Below are positions 1 to 6,680 of a stretch of DNA of 43,333 nt, in pieces. The number at the start of each line of letters is the position of its first letter. Position 1 is the stretch's first letter. The position numbers and the translations under genes were made by a program. Below the pieces are notes generated by a model, which was not told the DNA's origin, ran no database searches, and was given only the letters and a program-made list of their open reading frames with translations. Location of the stretch: positions 1-43,333 of the IMG/VR virus record IMGVR_UViG_3300005663_000017; one strand, given 5' to 3'. Source of the stretch: a virus.

Positions 1-113
1 ACAAAGAAGCGGCCACCATAAACCCCTGGATAAACCCTGGACCGGAAAAAGTCCATATTTTCAGGGCTGAACCAACGGCCCCCGACCTTCTCATGGGCCC
101 TTTGAATTGCTCC
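1..113. repeat. Left copy of exact 113-bp terminal direct repeat
   Basis: Bases 1-113 are identical to 43221-43333. This is what a circular or circularly permuted phage genome gives when assembled as a linear contig. The repeat lies inside a leftward gene that reads continuously across the junction, so it is most likely assembly overlap rather than a functional terminal repeat. A genuine short terminal redundancy cannot be excluded. Confidence 0.95.
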
Positions 114-143
114 GACACTCTTGAACTTTCCGTTTGCACTCAT
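1..143 (-). CDS. Junction-spanning hypothetical protein, 5' part
   Basis: First part of a leftward gene that continues at the other end of the window. The ATG at 143-141 (MSANGKFKKS...) is preceded by AGGAGGGG at a good distance. The frame stays open to base 1, which equals base 43221, and then continues to the stop at 43055. The joined product is about 103 residues. It resembles small phage proteins with a phenylalanine/tyrosine-rich core (FFRSRVYPGVYGGRFFVTSE). I know of no function for that family. It is an early gene of the leftward operon, 14 bases downstream of the 158-382 gene. Confidence 0.75.
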   Translation of the reverse strand, partial: MSANGKFKSVGAIQRAHEKVGGRWFSPENMDFFRSRVYPGVYGGRFF

Positions 144-157
144 GCGCTCCCCTCCTC

Positions 158-382
158 TTAGGCTGTGTGATACTTCCAGCCGAGCCATAACAAGGCCCAC
201 CTTGCTAACTCTCGCGCCGAGGCATCATAGATGGAGCCAAGCGGCGCACCGCCTTGGATGGCGTCTCTTTTGTCCTCAACAAAGTAGAATATGCCGCCCG
301 CGACTCTGGGCGTGGCAAAGCACCCGGCCTTGATGCAACAGGCGGGGACGCGATAGCAAAAGCGTAACTCTGCGTGGGTCAT
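158..382 (-). CDS. Small hypothetical protein
   Basis: 74 codons from the ATG at 382 (MTHAELRFCYRVPACCIKAG...). The start overlaps the stop of the upstream gene (ATGA at 382-379), the usual sign of translational coupling. A longer frame to 457 exists, but it would lie inside the neighbour. The protein has several cysteines near the N-terminus and two tryptophans near the C-terminus. I do not recognise it. Second gene of the leftward operon. Confidence 0.6.
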   Translation of the reverse strand: MTHAELRFCYRVPACCIKAGCFATPRVAGGIFYFVEDKRDAIQGGAPLGSIYDASARELARWALLWLGWKYHTA

Positions 383-588
383 GGTTGGGGGTCCTCTCGG
401 TCGCAGGAGCAAACTGTATATGCACGCTCCGTCACTTGGCCGTCCTCGGTGATCCATTCGTCCTTGTGGATATGGTCGTAACCATGCGCTTTGGCTGCCC
501 GCCTCGCCTGCCCCTCGGTGTCGTAGCAGGCGACCTCGCAGCCGATAGGCGTATGGCCCCGTGCTAATCTAACCTCGTTGCGGGGCAT
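379..588 (-). CDS. Small hypothetical protein, first gene of leftward operon
   Basis: 69 residues starting MPRNEVRLARGHTP, with AGGAGG 8 bases before the ATG. It is the first gene after the leftward promoter at 656-628, whose predicted start site gives a leader of about 33 nt. The central part (VACYDTEGQARRAAKAHGYD) resembles the short alpha/beta phage proteins that carry an 'ARRAAK' helix. No catalytic motif is visible and the function is unknown. Confidence 0.65.
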   Translation of the reverse strand: MPRNEVRLARGHTPIGCEVACYDTEGQARRAAKAHGYDHIHKDEWITEDGQVTERAYTVCSCDREDPQP

Positions 589-627
589 GGCCGAATCCTC
601 CTCTGTGGGGTTAACTCCTTACTATTT

Positions 628-656
628 AATATAGGTCATCTGTTGACGCCTGTCAA
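628..656 (-). promoter_or_regulatory. Leftward sigma70-type promoter
   Basis: On the minus strand TTGACA (656-651), a 17-base spacer and TATATT (633-628) match the sigma70 consensus in 6/6 and 5/6 positions. The predicted start is near 621, 33 nt before the 588 gene. It should drive the whole leftward block through the circular junction to the repeat array at 40001. It overlaps a weaker rightward promoter within the palindrome TTGACgcctGTCAA. Confidence 0.7.
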
Positions 657-673
657 TAGTCCTGGGCGATTAT
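643..673 (+). promoter_or_regulatory. Possible rightward promoter overlapping the leftward one
   Basis: TTGACG (643-648) is followed at a long 19-base spacing by GATTAT (668-673), upstream of the terminase genes. The match is weaker than the opposing promoter. Its -35 box and the leftward -35 form the two arms of the palindrome TTGACgcctGTCAA (643-656), so RNA polymerase could occupy only one promoter at a time. The region may also hold a repressor site. Confidence 0.35.
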
Positions 674-731
674 TCCTTGATTCGGGACGATTTATTTGAT
701 AGCCTTCCAGACCAAAAAGGAAGGGACCTCA

Positions 732-1340
732 ATGGCAACCGAGGTGCTTGAGACTACAAGGCCAGTCTGCGGGGCAAAGACGACCACAACAGGGCACCCC
801 TGCAAGCTCCTGGCCGTACTCGACTCCCCGATAAAGCGGTGCAAGTGGCATGGTGGAGCGCAGCCTGTTGGCCTAGCACATCCCAACACGACTCATGGTC
901 GCTACTCGAAGCACCTGGGCTGGACCCTGGCGGAGCGCGTAGAGCACCATTTGAAGGATCCCGAGCTCATGAGCATCACGGTCAGGGTCGCGGAGCTCAC
1001 GGCTTTACGCAACGTCTGGATGTTGAGGCTTGAGGCCGCCGGCCACCGGTGTGAGCATTGTGGGATAGCTGACCTTGATTTAGATACGATGAAAGAGCTT
1101 GTTGCGGTCATTGGCGAGGAGGTCAAGGCTATCGAGAAGGCAGGGCGTCTTGAGGTCCAGCGTGGGATGGTGCATGTCCGGTTCTTGGACATTCTTGTTA
1201 GTGCGATATTGGAGGCAGTAGCCCTTGAGTATGGAGACAGAGAGAAAGCAGCCGAGCTCTTTACCCGTGTCATCTCTGGATTACGCCTCCCGAGCGGGCA
1301 TGAAGTGGCTGTCACGGACGACGAAGGCGGCGATCGCTGA
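732..1340 (+). CDS. Terminase small subunit-like protein (HGGA-motif family)
   Basis: 202 residues. The ATG at 732 (MATEVLETTRPVCG) is chosen over the in-frame 696 because GGAAGGG precedes it. The N-terminal 50 residues carry CGAKTTTTGHPCK, a cysteine later, KWHGGAQ and THGRYSK. This small zinc-binding module with 'HGGA...HGRYS' is typical of phage proteins encoded just upstream of the large terminase. A second CxxC (CEHCG) lies mid-protein and the rest is helical. The role as small terminase, recognising DNA for packaging, is inferred from position and motif. Its 3' end overlaps the large-subunit gene. Confidence 0.65.
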   Translation: MATEVLETTRPVCGAKTTTTGHPCKLLAVLDSPIKRCKWHGGAQPVGLAHPNTTHGRYSKHLGWTLAERVEHHLKDPELMSITVRVAELTALRNVWMLRLEAAGHRCEHCGIADLDLDTMKELVAVIGEEVKAIEKAGRLEVQRGMVHVRFLDILVSAILEAVALEYGDREKAAELFTRVISGLRLPSGHEVAVTDDEGGDR

Positions 1341-3075
1341 GATCTCCGGCACCACCAGGGAGCGGATCGAGCGGTCTTTCTGGATACGCGACAAGCACGG
1401 GAACATCATCCCCCTGAAGCTCAACCTCACCCAGGATCGCCTTATGACTGCGATAGAGGGCTGTCAGGCGGCTGGCGCCCCTGTTAGGATTGCCGTCCTG
1501 AAGTCTCGCCAGAAGGGCGTAAGCACGCTCATAGAGGCCGTTCTCTTCGATACGGTGGACAGGAGCCCTAATAAGTCTGCCATCGTCATTTCGCACGATA
1601 AGACCTCCTCAGCCCACCTTCTGCGTATGTCCATGAGGTTCTACCACAAGCTCCCCGAGCAGGAGCAGAAGCCCTTGAAGGCAGAGTCCAAAGAGCTCAT
1701 CCAGTACCAGATGCCCCACGACTCCGACATGAGGATTGACACGGCCCGCAACGTCGGGGCTGGTGCTTCCTTCACTCACCAGTACGCTCACCTGTCCGAA
1801 GTCGCCAGATTCGGGGAGGACGGCGTAGACCCGGCTGAGTTGTTCGGCAACCTCATGCCATCCATCCCGTCAATACCTGATTCAATGGTGTTCGTCGAGT
1901 CAACTGCCGAAGCGCACGGGGACTTCTTCCACAACCTGTGGAAGGATGCAAAGGCGGGCAACAACAACTTCATTCCTTTGTTCTTCCCGTGGTACTACGG
2001 CGAGGACTACGCCCTACCGTTCAAGGACAACGGAGCTAGGCAAGACTTTGAGGCCAGCCTTGACGATGAAGAGGTAGCGTTGCGAGAGCAGATAGAGAGG
2101 GAGGCACTACCCCTCGATGTGCTGGAGCAGTTGCATTGGAGGCGATGGGAGATTAAGGACATGCCCTCGAAGGATGAGTTCCGAAGGGCATACCCCTCCA
2201 ATGACGTTGAGTGCTTCCAAGCTGCTGGTGTGTGTAGGTTCGATAGAGGGGTGATACTCAACGACATGCTTCCAAACTGCCACCCACCCCCCCTCGAAGG
2301 TGTATTAGAGGAGGTTGATGTAAATTTCAAAATTCCGTTTGGTTTGGGTGTGGGGACCGAGAAGGTTATTCAGTTGAAGCCTGACTCGGGTGGCTGGTTT
2401 AAGGTTTGGGAGGTCCCCGTGAAAGGTCGTCGTTATGCGATTGGCGTTGATACTTCGGAGGGGATTGAGACGGAGGACTCTGTGACTGACCCTTCTTCTG
2501 TTCATGTGGTCGACATAACGAATGGTCGCGTGGTGTGCGCGATGCACGGGTATATTTGTCCCGATTTGCTGGGCGGCGAGTTGGTCAACTTGGGGCAGTA
2601 CTATGAGGGGGCTTTGATTCTGGTAGAGGCAAACAACACGGGCTTGACGACGTTGAAGGCATTGAACCGTTTGCGATATCCGAGGATTTACCATCGGTCG
2701 GTGGAGGAGGAGCGCGGTCGTCGTCAGACTCGCAAGATGGGGTTCAAGACGACTTCTGTTACGCGCGGTCCATTGATTGACTTCTTGGCGGGCGCGATAA
2801 GGGACAAGGAAATCTTTGTCCCCGACTCTGATGCGCTGGACGAGTGTATCGGTTTTGTGCGGAACAAGGCCGGGAAGTATGAGGCCGGTACGGGGGGGCA
2901 CGATGACCGGGTGTTTTCCCTGGCCTTGGCATGGAAGGGCCTGATGGAGTTGCCGGCGTATGTTGATCCGCCGGATGAGCGCCCGGAGGGCTTTGCGATA
3001 AATTTCGATGATTTTATTGACCAGATAGAGAAGGAGAATCGTATCGGGCTCAAGAGGCGTGGGGCTTATGGGTAG
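1300..3075 (+). CDS. terL: Terminase large subunit (packaging ATPase/nuclease)
   Basis: 591 residues if translation starts at the ATG at 1300; TTG 1225 and ATG 1231 are in-frame alternatives. The motor that cuts and pumps phage DNA into the prohead. The ATPase half shows a divergent Walker A (LKSRQKGVST, about 67-76), the acidic strand YAHLSEVA (162-169) and VFVESTAE (197-204). The nuclease half has RNase-H-like acidic positions in AIGVDTSEG (about 380-388) and HDDRVFSLALAW (about 534-545), with VEANNTG between. The last residues, ENRIGLKRRGAYG, recur at the end of the methyltransferase gene. The stop overlaps the next start by 8 bases. Confidence 0.9.
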   Translation: MKWLSRTTKAAIAEISGTTRERIERSFWIRDKHGNIIPLKLNLTQDRLMTAIEGCQAAGAPVRIAVLKSRQKGVSTLIEAVLFDTVDRSPNKSAIVISHDKTSSAHLLRMSMRFYHKLPEQEQKPLKAESKELIQYQMPHDSDMRIDTARNVGAGASFTHQYAHLSEVARFGEDGVDPAELFGNLMPSIPSIPDSMVFVESTAEAHGDFFHNLWKDAKAGNNNFIPLFFPWYYGEDYALPFKDNGARQDFEASLDDEEVALREQIEREALPLDVLEQLHWRRWEIKDMPSKDEFRRAYPSNDVECFQAAGVCRFDRGVILNDMLPNCHPPPLEGVLEEVDVNFKIPFGLGVGTEKVIQLKPDSGGWFKVWEVPVKGRRYAIGVDTSEGIETEDSVTDPSSVHVVDITNGRVVCAMHGYICPDLLGGELVNLGQYYEGALILVEANNTGLTTLKALNRLRYPRIYHRSVEEERGRRQTRKMGFKTTSVTRGPLIDFLAGAIRDKEIFVPDSDALDECIGFVRNKAGKYEAGTGGHDDRVFSLALAWKGLMELPAYVDPPDERPEGFAINFDDFIDQIEKENRIGLKRRGAYG

Positions 3076-3301
3076 GTGGTGGCACAACGACCTGAACGCC
3101 CCCATTGACTACCTTGAGGCCTTCAAGGCTGGCGTGAAGGAGGGCCTGCGGATGTTGAAAGAGCCCGCGGCTCGGGGGGGCTCGCACCACGATTGGGATG
3201 CCGTCCAGCGCCGGTTTCTTAATCAGCCCAAATACATGCTGTGGTGGGCCTACGGGTTCACTTACTCCGACCCGTGGGACCTTGCAATAGCGGGGGTGTG
3301 A
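3068..3301 (+). CDS. Hypothetical protein, RWW/YMxW family
   Basis: 77 residues starting within the terL stop region (MGRWWHNDLNAPIDY). Unrecognised. It shares spaced features with the 63-residue protein at 4328-4519: RWW followed by N near the start, QP(K/R)YM(L/M)W in the middle, and a C-terminal AGV. Both genes begin right after a gene ending in GLKRRGAYG. The two look like diverged copies of one small gene, separated by the methyltransferase. Confidence 0.6.
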   Translation: MGRWWHNDLNAPIDYLEAFKAGVKEGLRMLKEPAARGGSHHDWDAVQRRFLNQPKYMLWWAYGFTYSDPWDLAIAGV

Positions 3302-3350
3302 TGGCCGCGCCGGAAACGTCGGGGGGCCTACAGCTAAGGCGGGCGACGGG

Positions 3351-3383
3351 ATTTCGGTGAAAAGGCGAGGGGCGTATGGATGA
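3351..3383 (+). repeat. Vestigial copy of the KRRGAYG gene tail
   Basis: Read in frame, 3351-3383 encodes ISVKRRGAYG followed by TGA, without an upstream start codon. The same tail ends terL (3040-3075) and the methyltransferase (4299-4335). This orphan copy overlaps the methyltransferase start, as if the methyltransferase segment entered by recombination at a short repeated gene end. Confidence 0.6.
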
Positions 3384-4335
3384 AGGGGCCAGATTAAATG
3401 TCTTGGGTCTATGTTCCGGCATTGGAGGAATCGAGCTTGGCCTTCATCGAACTGGAGGCTTTAGAGCTGTCTGCTACGTTGAGAAAAACCCTTGGTGCGT
3501 GGCTGTCACTATTAGTCGAATCAAAGATGGTCTGCTCTGCGATGCCCCAATCTGGACAGACCTCAAGACCTTCGACGGTAAGCCTTGGCGTGGAGTTGTG
3601 GATTGCATCGCTTCGGGCTTCCCGTGCCAGCCAGTCTCTACTGCCGGCAAGCGACTCGGCGAGGAAGATGAACGGTGGCTCTGGCCCGAAATCATCCGAA
3701 TCATTTGCGAGGTACGACCCCGAATCGTCTTGCTGGAGAATGTCCCAGGGCTCCTTGTTCGAGGGTTTGGACGAGTTCTCGGAGACTTGGCCGAGGGCGG
3801 GTATGACGCGGAGTGGGATGTCATTTCAGCTGAGTCCGCTGGTGCGCCGCACCTCCGAGAGAGAGTGTTCATTGTGGGCTACTCCAGCGAGTTGGGATTC
3901 GGTGGGGAGTACAGGCGGGGGACAGGGACGGAGCTTGAGGACGGACGTGAGGAGGTGGCCCACGATAACAGTAGAGGATGCGGGTCGGAAAGGAAGCGCA
4001 GAGGGGTGGAAGAAATACGAGGAGAAGGGCCAGACCTCCCAATGGCGGTTACGAAACTGGGTCAAGGTGTGGCCCACGCCGACGCAGAGGGATTCACGCA
4101 CATTTTTGGGGGCGGCAAGGCGGCCATATTGGCAGGGTGGAGAGAACTTGGTAGCGACGGCTGGTGGAACGCTGAACCCCTATTGGGTCGAGTGGCTCAT
4201 GGGGTTCCCAATCGGGTGGACCGCCTTAGAGCCCTTGGAAACGCCGTAGTGCCACAGGTGGCCGAGGTTGTGGGTAGGATGATTTTAGAGCGGGAGAACC
4301 GCGTGGGTTTGAAACGTAGAGGCGCATATGGATGA
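3376..4335 (+). CDS. DNA (cytosine-5) methyltransferase
   Basis: 319 residues. Transfers a methyl group from S-adenosylmethionine to cytosine C5, probably protecting phage DNA from host restriction. Motifs appear in canonical order: I, GLCSGIGGIELGL (11-23); IV, GFPCQPVS with catalytic Cys84; VI, ENVPGL (121-126); VIII, RERVFIVG (161-168); X, ALGNAVVPQVAEVVG (286-300). Residues 170-270 form the target-recognition region. No restriction nuclease is adjacent, so it is an orphan enzyme. The C-terminus carries the GLKRRGAYG tail shared with terL. A second reading frame stays open through most of the gene. Confidence 0.92.
   Translation: MDEGARLNVLGLCSGIGGIELGLHRTGGFRAVCYVEKNPWCVAVTISRIKDGLLCDAPIWTDLKTFDGKPWRGVVDCIASGFPCQPVSTAGKRLGEEDERWLWPEIIRIICEVRPRIVLLENVPGLLVRGFGRVLGDLAEGGYDAEWDVISAESAGAPHLRERVFIVGYSSELGFGGEYRRGTGTELEDGREEVAHDNSRGCGSERKRRGVEEIRGEGPDLPMAVTKLGQGVAHADAEGFTHIFGGGKAAILAGWRELGSDGWWNAEPLLGRVAHGVPNRVDRLRALGNAVVPQVAEVVGRMILERENRVGLKRRGAYG
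3398..4249 (+). other. Overprinted 283-codon open frame inside the methyltransferase
   Basis: A +2 frame with ATG at 3398 is open for 283 codons within the methyltransferase gene. Its translation carries segments I recall from many phage database entries: SFARYDPESSCWRMSQGSLF, ETWPRAGMTRSG and LNPYWVEWLMGFPIGWTAL. Such entries seem to arise because conserved methyltransferase motifs, read one frame over, give conserved strings. No good ribosome-binding site precedes 3398. Whether the product is made is unknown. Confidence 0.3.
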
Positions 4336-4519
4336 TCGCTGGTGGGCAAACGCGGGGATTCCGGCGACGGCTTGGGAAGCCCTAGACGTAAACGCTTTTG
4401 CGAGGTATGAGGCGCTCCATCTGGGGCGTCTTTTTCAGCCTAGATATATGATGTGGCGGACCCTTGGGAGGCGGCTCGCATATGTGGAGGCGTCAGACCT
4501 TCCCCCTGCGGGGGTGTAA
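4328..4519 (+). CDS. Hypothetical protein, RWW/YMxW family copy
   Basis: 63 residues (MDDRWWANAGIPATAW...). The start overlaps the methyltransferase stop (ATGGATGA). It resembles the 3068-3301 protein in its RWW-x-N start, central QPRYMMW and final AGV, so the two are probably diverged paralogues. A 15-codon frame at 4520-4567 (MIMQTERNRVAARGE) follows immediately and may be a remnant. Function unknown. Confidence 0.55.
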   Translation: MDDRWWANAGIPATAWEALDVNAFARYEALHLGRLFQPRYMMWRTLGRRLAYVEASDLPPAGV

Positions 4520-4566
4520 ATGATAATGCAGACTGAGCGCAACCGTGTGGCGGCAAGGGGAGAGTG

Positions 4567-4929
4567 ATGAAGAACCCAAGGATTAGGTTGTTCGGCTACA
4601 AGGTCGTCACGCAACTTCTCATCAGGCTCGACCGAGTTAGGGACCGAATCATGCCGTGGGGCGAGAGGTTTCAATACAGAACAGATAGGGTGTGTTACGT
4701 TCCCAACAGGACGGTTTTCTCATGTTGTGATTGCGGCTTGGCTCATTTAGTGTGGCCCCTTGACGGAGAGGATTTCAAGGAGCCCGCCTTCAGGATGCTC
4801 CCACTTCGTCCTTTCAACTATGACTATAGTTGGAGAATCGGCGCGCCCTCGGTTGGCTTTGACCTTAACGATGAGCCCGAAATAATCCAAGAGATAATTG
4901 ACGCAGAGTTTGGTAAGGAGCCCCGATGA
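4567..4929 (+). CDS. Hypothetical protein with Cys motif
   Basis: 120 residues. The ATG at 4567 is chosen over GTG 4564, with GGGGAG upstream. The N-terminus is basic. The centre has CCDCGLAHLVWPL, where paired cysteines suggest a metal-binding knuckle, and the C-terminus is acidic. I do not recognise the family. The stop overlaps the next gene's start (ATGA at 4926). Confidence 0.6.
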   Translation: MKNPRIRLFGYKVVTQLLIRLDRVRDRIMPWGERFQYRTDRVCYVPNRTVFSCCDCGLAHLVWPLDGEDFKEPAFRMLPLRPFNYDYSWRIGAPSVGFDLNDEPEIIQEIIDAEFGKEPR

Positions 4930-5096
4930 CCGACCGCAACCGTGAGGATTTTTACAAATGCCCCCACTGCGGCCAATTCGAGGCCGGGGAGTTTCACTAC
5001 AAGTATTGCTGGCTCACCGATGAACCCATCATTACCACGCAATACTGCCCTGTTTTGAAGCGGCGGGCGAAAAGGCAGGTGGAATTTGCTCTATGA
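4926..5096 (+). CDS. Tiny zinc-ribbon-like protein
   Basis: 56 residues starting MTDRNREDFYKCPHCGQFE. CPHCG and a later YCW/YCP give four cysteines that could bind zinc. The gene overlaps both neighbours by 4 bases. Its initiation region (AAGGAGCCCCG then ATGACCGACCGCAA) nearly repeats those of the genes at 34097 and 35582. Confidence 0.55.
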   Translation: MTDRNREDFYKCPHCGQFEAGEFHYKYCWLTDEPIITTQYCPVLKRRAKRQVEFAL

Positions 5097-5179
5097 GCAG
5101 CCTTGACCTATTCCTATGGTGCGTGTTTCTTTTTTCGCTGGAAGTGATGTTCGTTTTGTCGGTGTTGTTACTCGCATGA
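5093..5179 (+). CDS. 28-residue single-span membrane peptide
   Basis: ATG overlaps the previous stop (ATGA). After MSSLDL the peptide is almost wholly hydrophobic (FLWCVFLFSLEVMFVLSVLL), enough for one membrane span. A short AGGAGGG follows for the next gene. Real because of its coupling and composition, but the function is unknown. Confidence 0.4.
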   Translation: MSSLDLFLWCVFLFSLEVMFVLSVLLLA

Positions 5180-5193
5180 AAGGAGGGTGAGAA

Positions 5194-5334
5194 ATGCCGA
5201 GCAAAGTTGTAAAGCGCGGATCGAAGTGGGCGGTGGTGGAGAAATCGTCCGGCAAGGTGAAGTCGCAGCACGACACCAGAAGGAAGGCCGAGGGTTCCCG
5301 TCGCATACGGGACTCTGCGAGGGAGAAAAAATGA
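5194..5334 (+). CDS. Small basic protein, DUF2188-like
   Basis: 46 residues with AGGAGGG upstream. The pattern, a short VVKRGSKWAVVEKSSGK beta hairpin followed by TRRKAEGSRRIRDSAREK helix, resembles the DUF2188 family of small basic proteins. The resemblance is by eye only. The stop overlaps the next ATG. Confidence 0.5.
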   Translation: MPSKVVKRGSKWAVVEKSSGKVKSQHDTRRKAEGSRRIRDSAREKK

Positions 5335-5444
5335 CTAGCTCCCTTTGGGTTTTAATAAGCGCTGTAGCTATCTTCGCCATGTGGTTCATCTTTAGTATAA
5401 CTGTGATATATTACGAAATGCGAGCCATAAAAATGAGGAAATAA
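5331..5444 (+). CDS. 37-residue membrane protein
   Basis: ATGA overlap with the previous gene. One transmembrane segment (about residues 5-26: LWVLISAVAIFAMWFIFSIT) is followed by a basic tail (RAIKMRK), which predicts N-out/C-in topology. Unknown function; one of many single-span peptides in this genome. Confidence 0.5.
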   Translation: MTSSLWVLISAVAIFAMWFIFSITVIYYEMRAIKMRK

Positions 5445-5447
5445 ACC

Positions 5448-5780
5448 ATGACGACAACCATATCACAGCTTGAGAAGAAAGCCCGGGGGAAGGCGTCGGC
5501 ATTGGGCCACGCCTTGGGCCAATTAACGAAGTGGACCTACAAAGTCGGCACCGAGTTCAATCCAACAGGCAAAAGGGAAAGGCCGCGCCAAGGCGGTTCG
5601 TTGTATTGCATAAAGTGCGACAAAGGTGTAGTGCTCCGGGTTTCCCCGAGGACAGGGTTCCCGTGGACCGAGGAACATATCGCGGGCTTCGGGGTTCGGG
5701 ATGAGCCCCCCGGCGGAGGCAACCCCGGAAGGCTCGGCAAGATGAACTGGTGGCAAGCCGAGTGTGGGCAGGGGGCATGA
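5448..5780 (+). CDS. Hypothetical protein with one CxxC
   Basis: 110 residues. Basic N-terminus, a central LYCIKCDKGVVLRV beta strand with CxxC, then a glycine/proline-rich stretch (EPPGGGNPGRLG). No known family recognised. The stop overlaps the HNH gene start (ATGA). Confidence 0.55.
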   Translation: MTTTISQLEKKARGKASALGHALGQLTKWTYKVGTEFNPTGKRERPRQGGSLYCIKCDKGVVLRVSPRTGFPWTEEHIAGFGVRDEPPGGGNPGRLGKMNWWQAECGQGA

Positions 5781-6151
5781 GTCGCCAGCGGGCTTGTTCT
5801 ATTGAGGGTTGCGGCGCGGAACACTATGCGCGCGGGTGGTGTAAAAAACATTATATGCGTTGGTTTAGGTACGGAAGCCTCCTTGCAAGAGAAAAGGCGC
5901 CCAATGGTTCAGGTTACATCACCAACCAAGGACGCAGAATGGTCTCCCGCCTTGTTGATGGAAAACACCAAAGGACCTTCGACTATCGAGCCCTTGTTGA
6001 AGGAATATTAGGTCGCCCACTAAAGCAAAGCGAAGTTGTCCACCACATAGACGGCAATCCGCTAAATAACGACCATAGCAATCTGGTGGTCATGGAGGAT
6101 AATATGCACAGGCACCTTCATTGCGCGATGGAGAAGGCCGAGAACACTTAA
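5777..6151 (+). CDS. HNH endonuclease (free-standing, HNH_3-like)
   Basis: 124 residues from the ATG at 5777. An N-terminal zinc site (C7, C12, C22, H25) is followed by the HNH core EVVHHIDGNPLNNDHSNL (86-103): His89-His90, the conserved Asp-Gly-Asn and the downstream Asn-Asp-His expected of the beta-beta-alpha-metal nuclease fold. Such genes are usually selfish homing endonucleases that nick related genomes. It sits among tiny genes, with a promoter (6178) just beyond, consistent with insertion between operon units. Confidence 0.8.
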   Translation: MSRQRACSIEGCGAEHYARGWCKKHYMRWFRYGSLLAREKAPNGSGYITNQGRRMVSRLVDGKHQRTFDYRALVEGILGRPLKQSEVVHHIDGNPLNNDHSNLVVMEDNMHRHLHCAMEKAENT

Positions 6152-6177
6152 TGTCATGGATTAACCCCAACCGCCGT

Positions 6178-6206
6178 TTGACATTGTTGCCGACGTAGCG
6201 TATAGG
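6178..6206 (+). promoter_or_regulatory. Sigma70-type promoter with almost no leader
   Basis: TTGACA (6178-6183), 17 bases, TATAGG (6201-6206). The predicted transcript start near 6213 is only about 2 nt from the ATG at 6215. If used, the mRNA for the first gene would be nearly leaderless, and the promoter would mainly serve genes from 6507 onward. Confidence 0.55.
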
Positions 6207-6214
6207 ATGAAGGC

Positions 6215-6514
6215 ATGACCCCCATATCCGCTGGTGACGGCTTGGTTTTTTGTTCTGACTGCGAGGAGCCGCTTGAGTCGGTCATCTTCGGCGGCGAGAT
6301 ACGGGCTTACTGCCGTAGTTGCGATTACGAAAAGCCGTGGTTGGACATGTTGGAGGGGGTGGGGGCGGTTCCCGTCAAGATAAAGATTGCTGTTGCCCCA
6401 AATGTGACCGTGGAGGTCACGGTGGAGAAGGACTTGCCCCCTGGGAGCATGATAGTCGGCTCCAAGGGGAAATTTATTGACATCGAAAAAGCGGAAGGAG
6501 AAGCAAATGCCTAA
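6215..6514 (+). CDS. Hypothetical protein with zinc-ribbon start
   Basis: 99 residues. The first 45 contain CSDCEEP and YCRSCDYE, two CxxC pairs that would form a zinc ribbon. The second half is beta-rich (VPVKIKIAVAPNVTVEVTVE). No family recognised. Located directly after the promoter at 6178 and overlapping the next gene by 8 bases. Confidence 0.6.
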   Translation: MTPISAGDGLVFCSDCEEPLESVIFGGEIRAYCRSCDYEKPWLDMLEGVGAVPVKIKIAVAPNVTVEVTVEKDLPPGSMIVGSKGKFIDIEKAEGEANA

Positions 6515-6677
6515 GCATCCTGGCAAAGGACAAGGAATCGACAAGGGTTCTCACAAGCAGCCATCGTCGCCCCCGAGGTTGGGTCCGTCCAAGTCGACCG
6601 GCAACCCGCAGAAGGTCGGCAAGGGGAGCAACCCCGGCGGCATCGAGAAGAGCCAGAGCAGGGTGAAGGGGAGGTAG
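6507..6677 (+). CDS. Basic low-complexity protein
   Basis: 56 residues from the ATG at 6507, preceded by GGAAGGAGAAG. Rich in Lys, Gly, Pro and Ser (MPKHPGKGQGIDKGSHKQ...) and almost certainly disordered. It could bind nucleic acid. Composition and spacing support a real gene; homology could not be assessed. Confidence 0.5.
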   Translation: MPKHPGKGQGIDKGSHKQPSSPPRLGPSKSTGNPQKVGKGSNPGGIEKSQSRVKGR

Positions 6678-6680
6678 GCG

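Noticed and set aside
2305-3105. 266-codon minus-strand frame
   Set aside because: Shadow of the terminase large subunit gene, whose motifs are clear on the plus strand.
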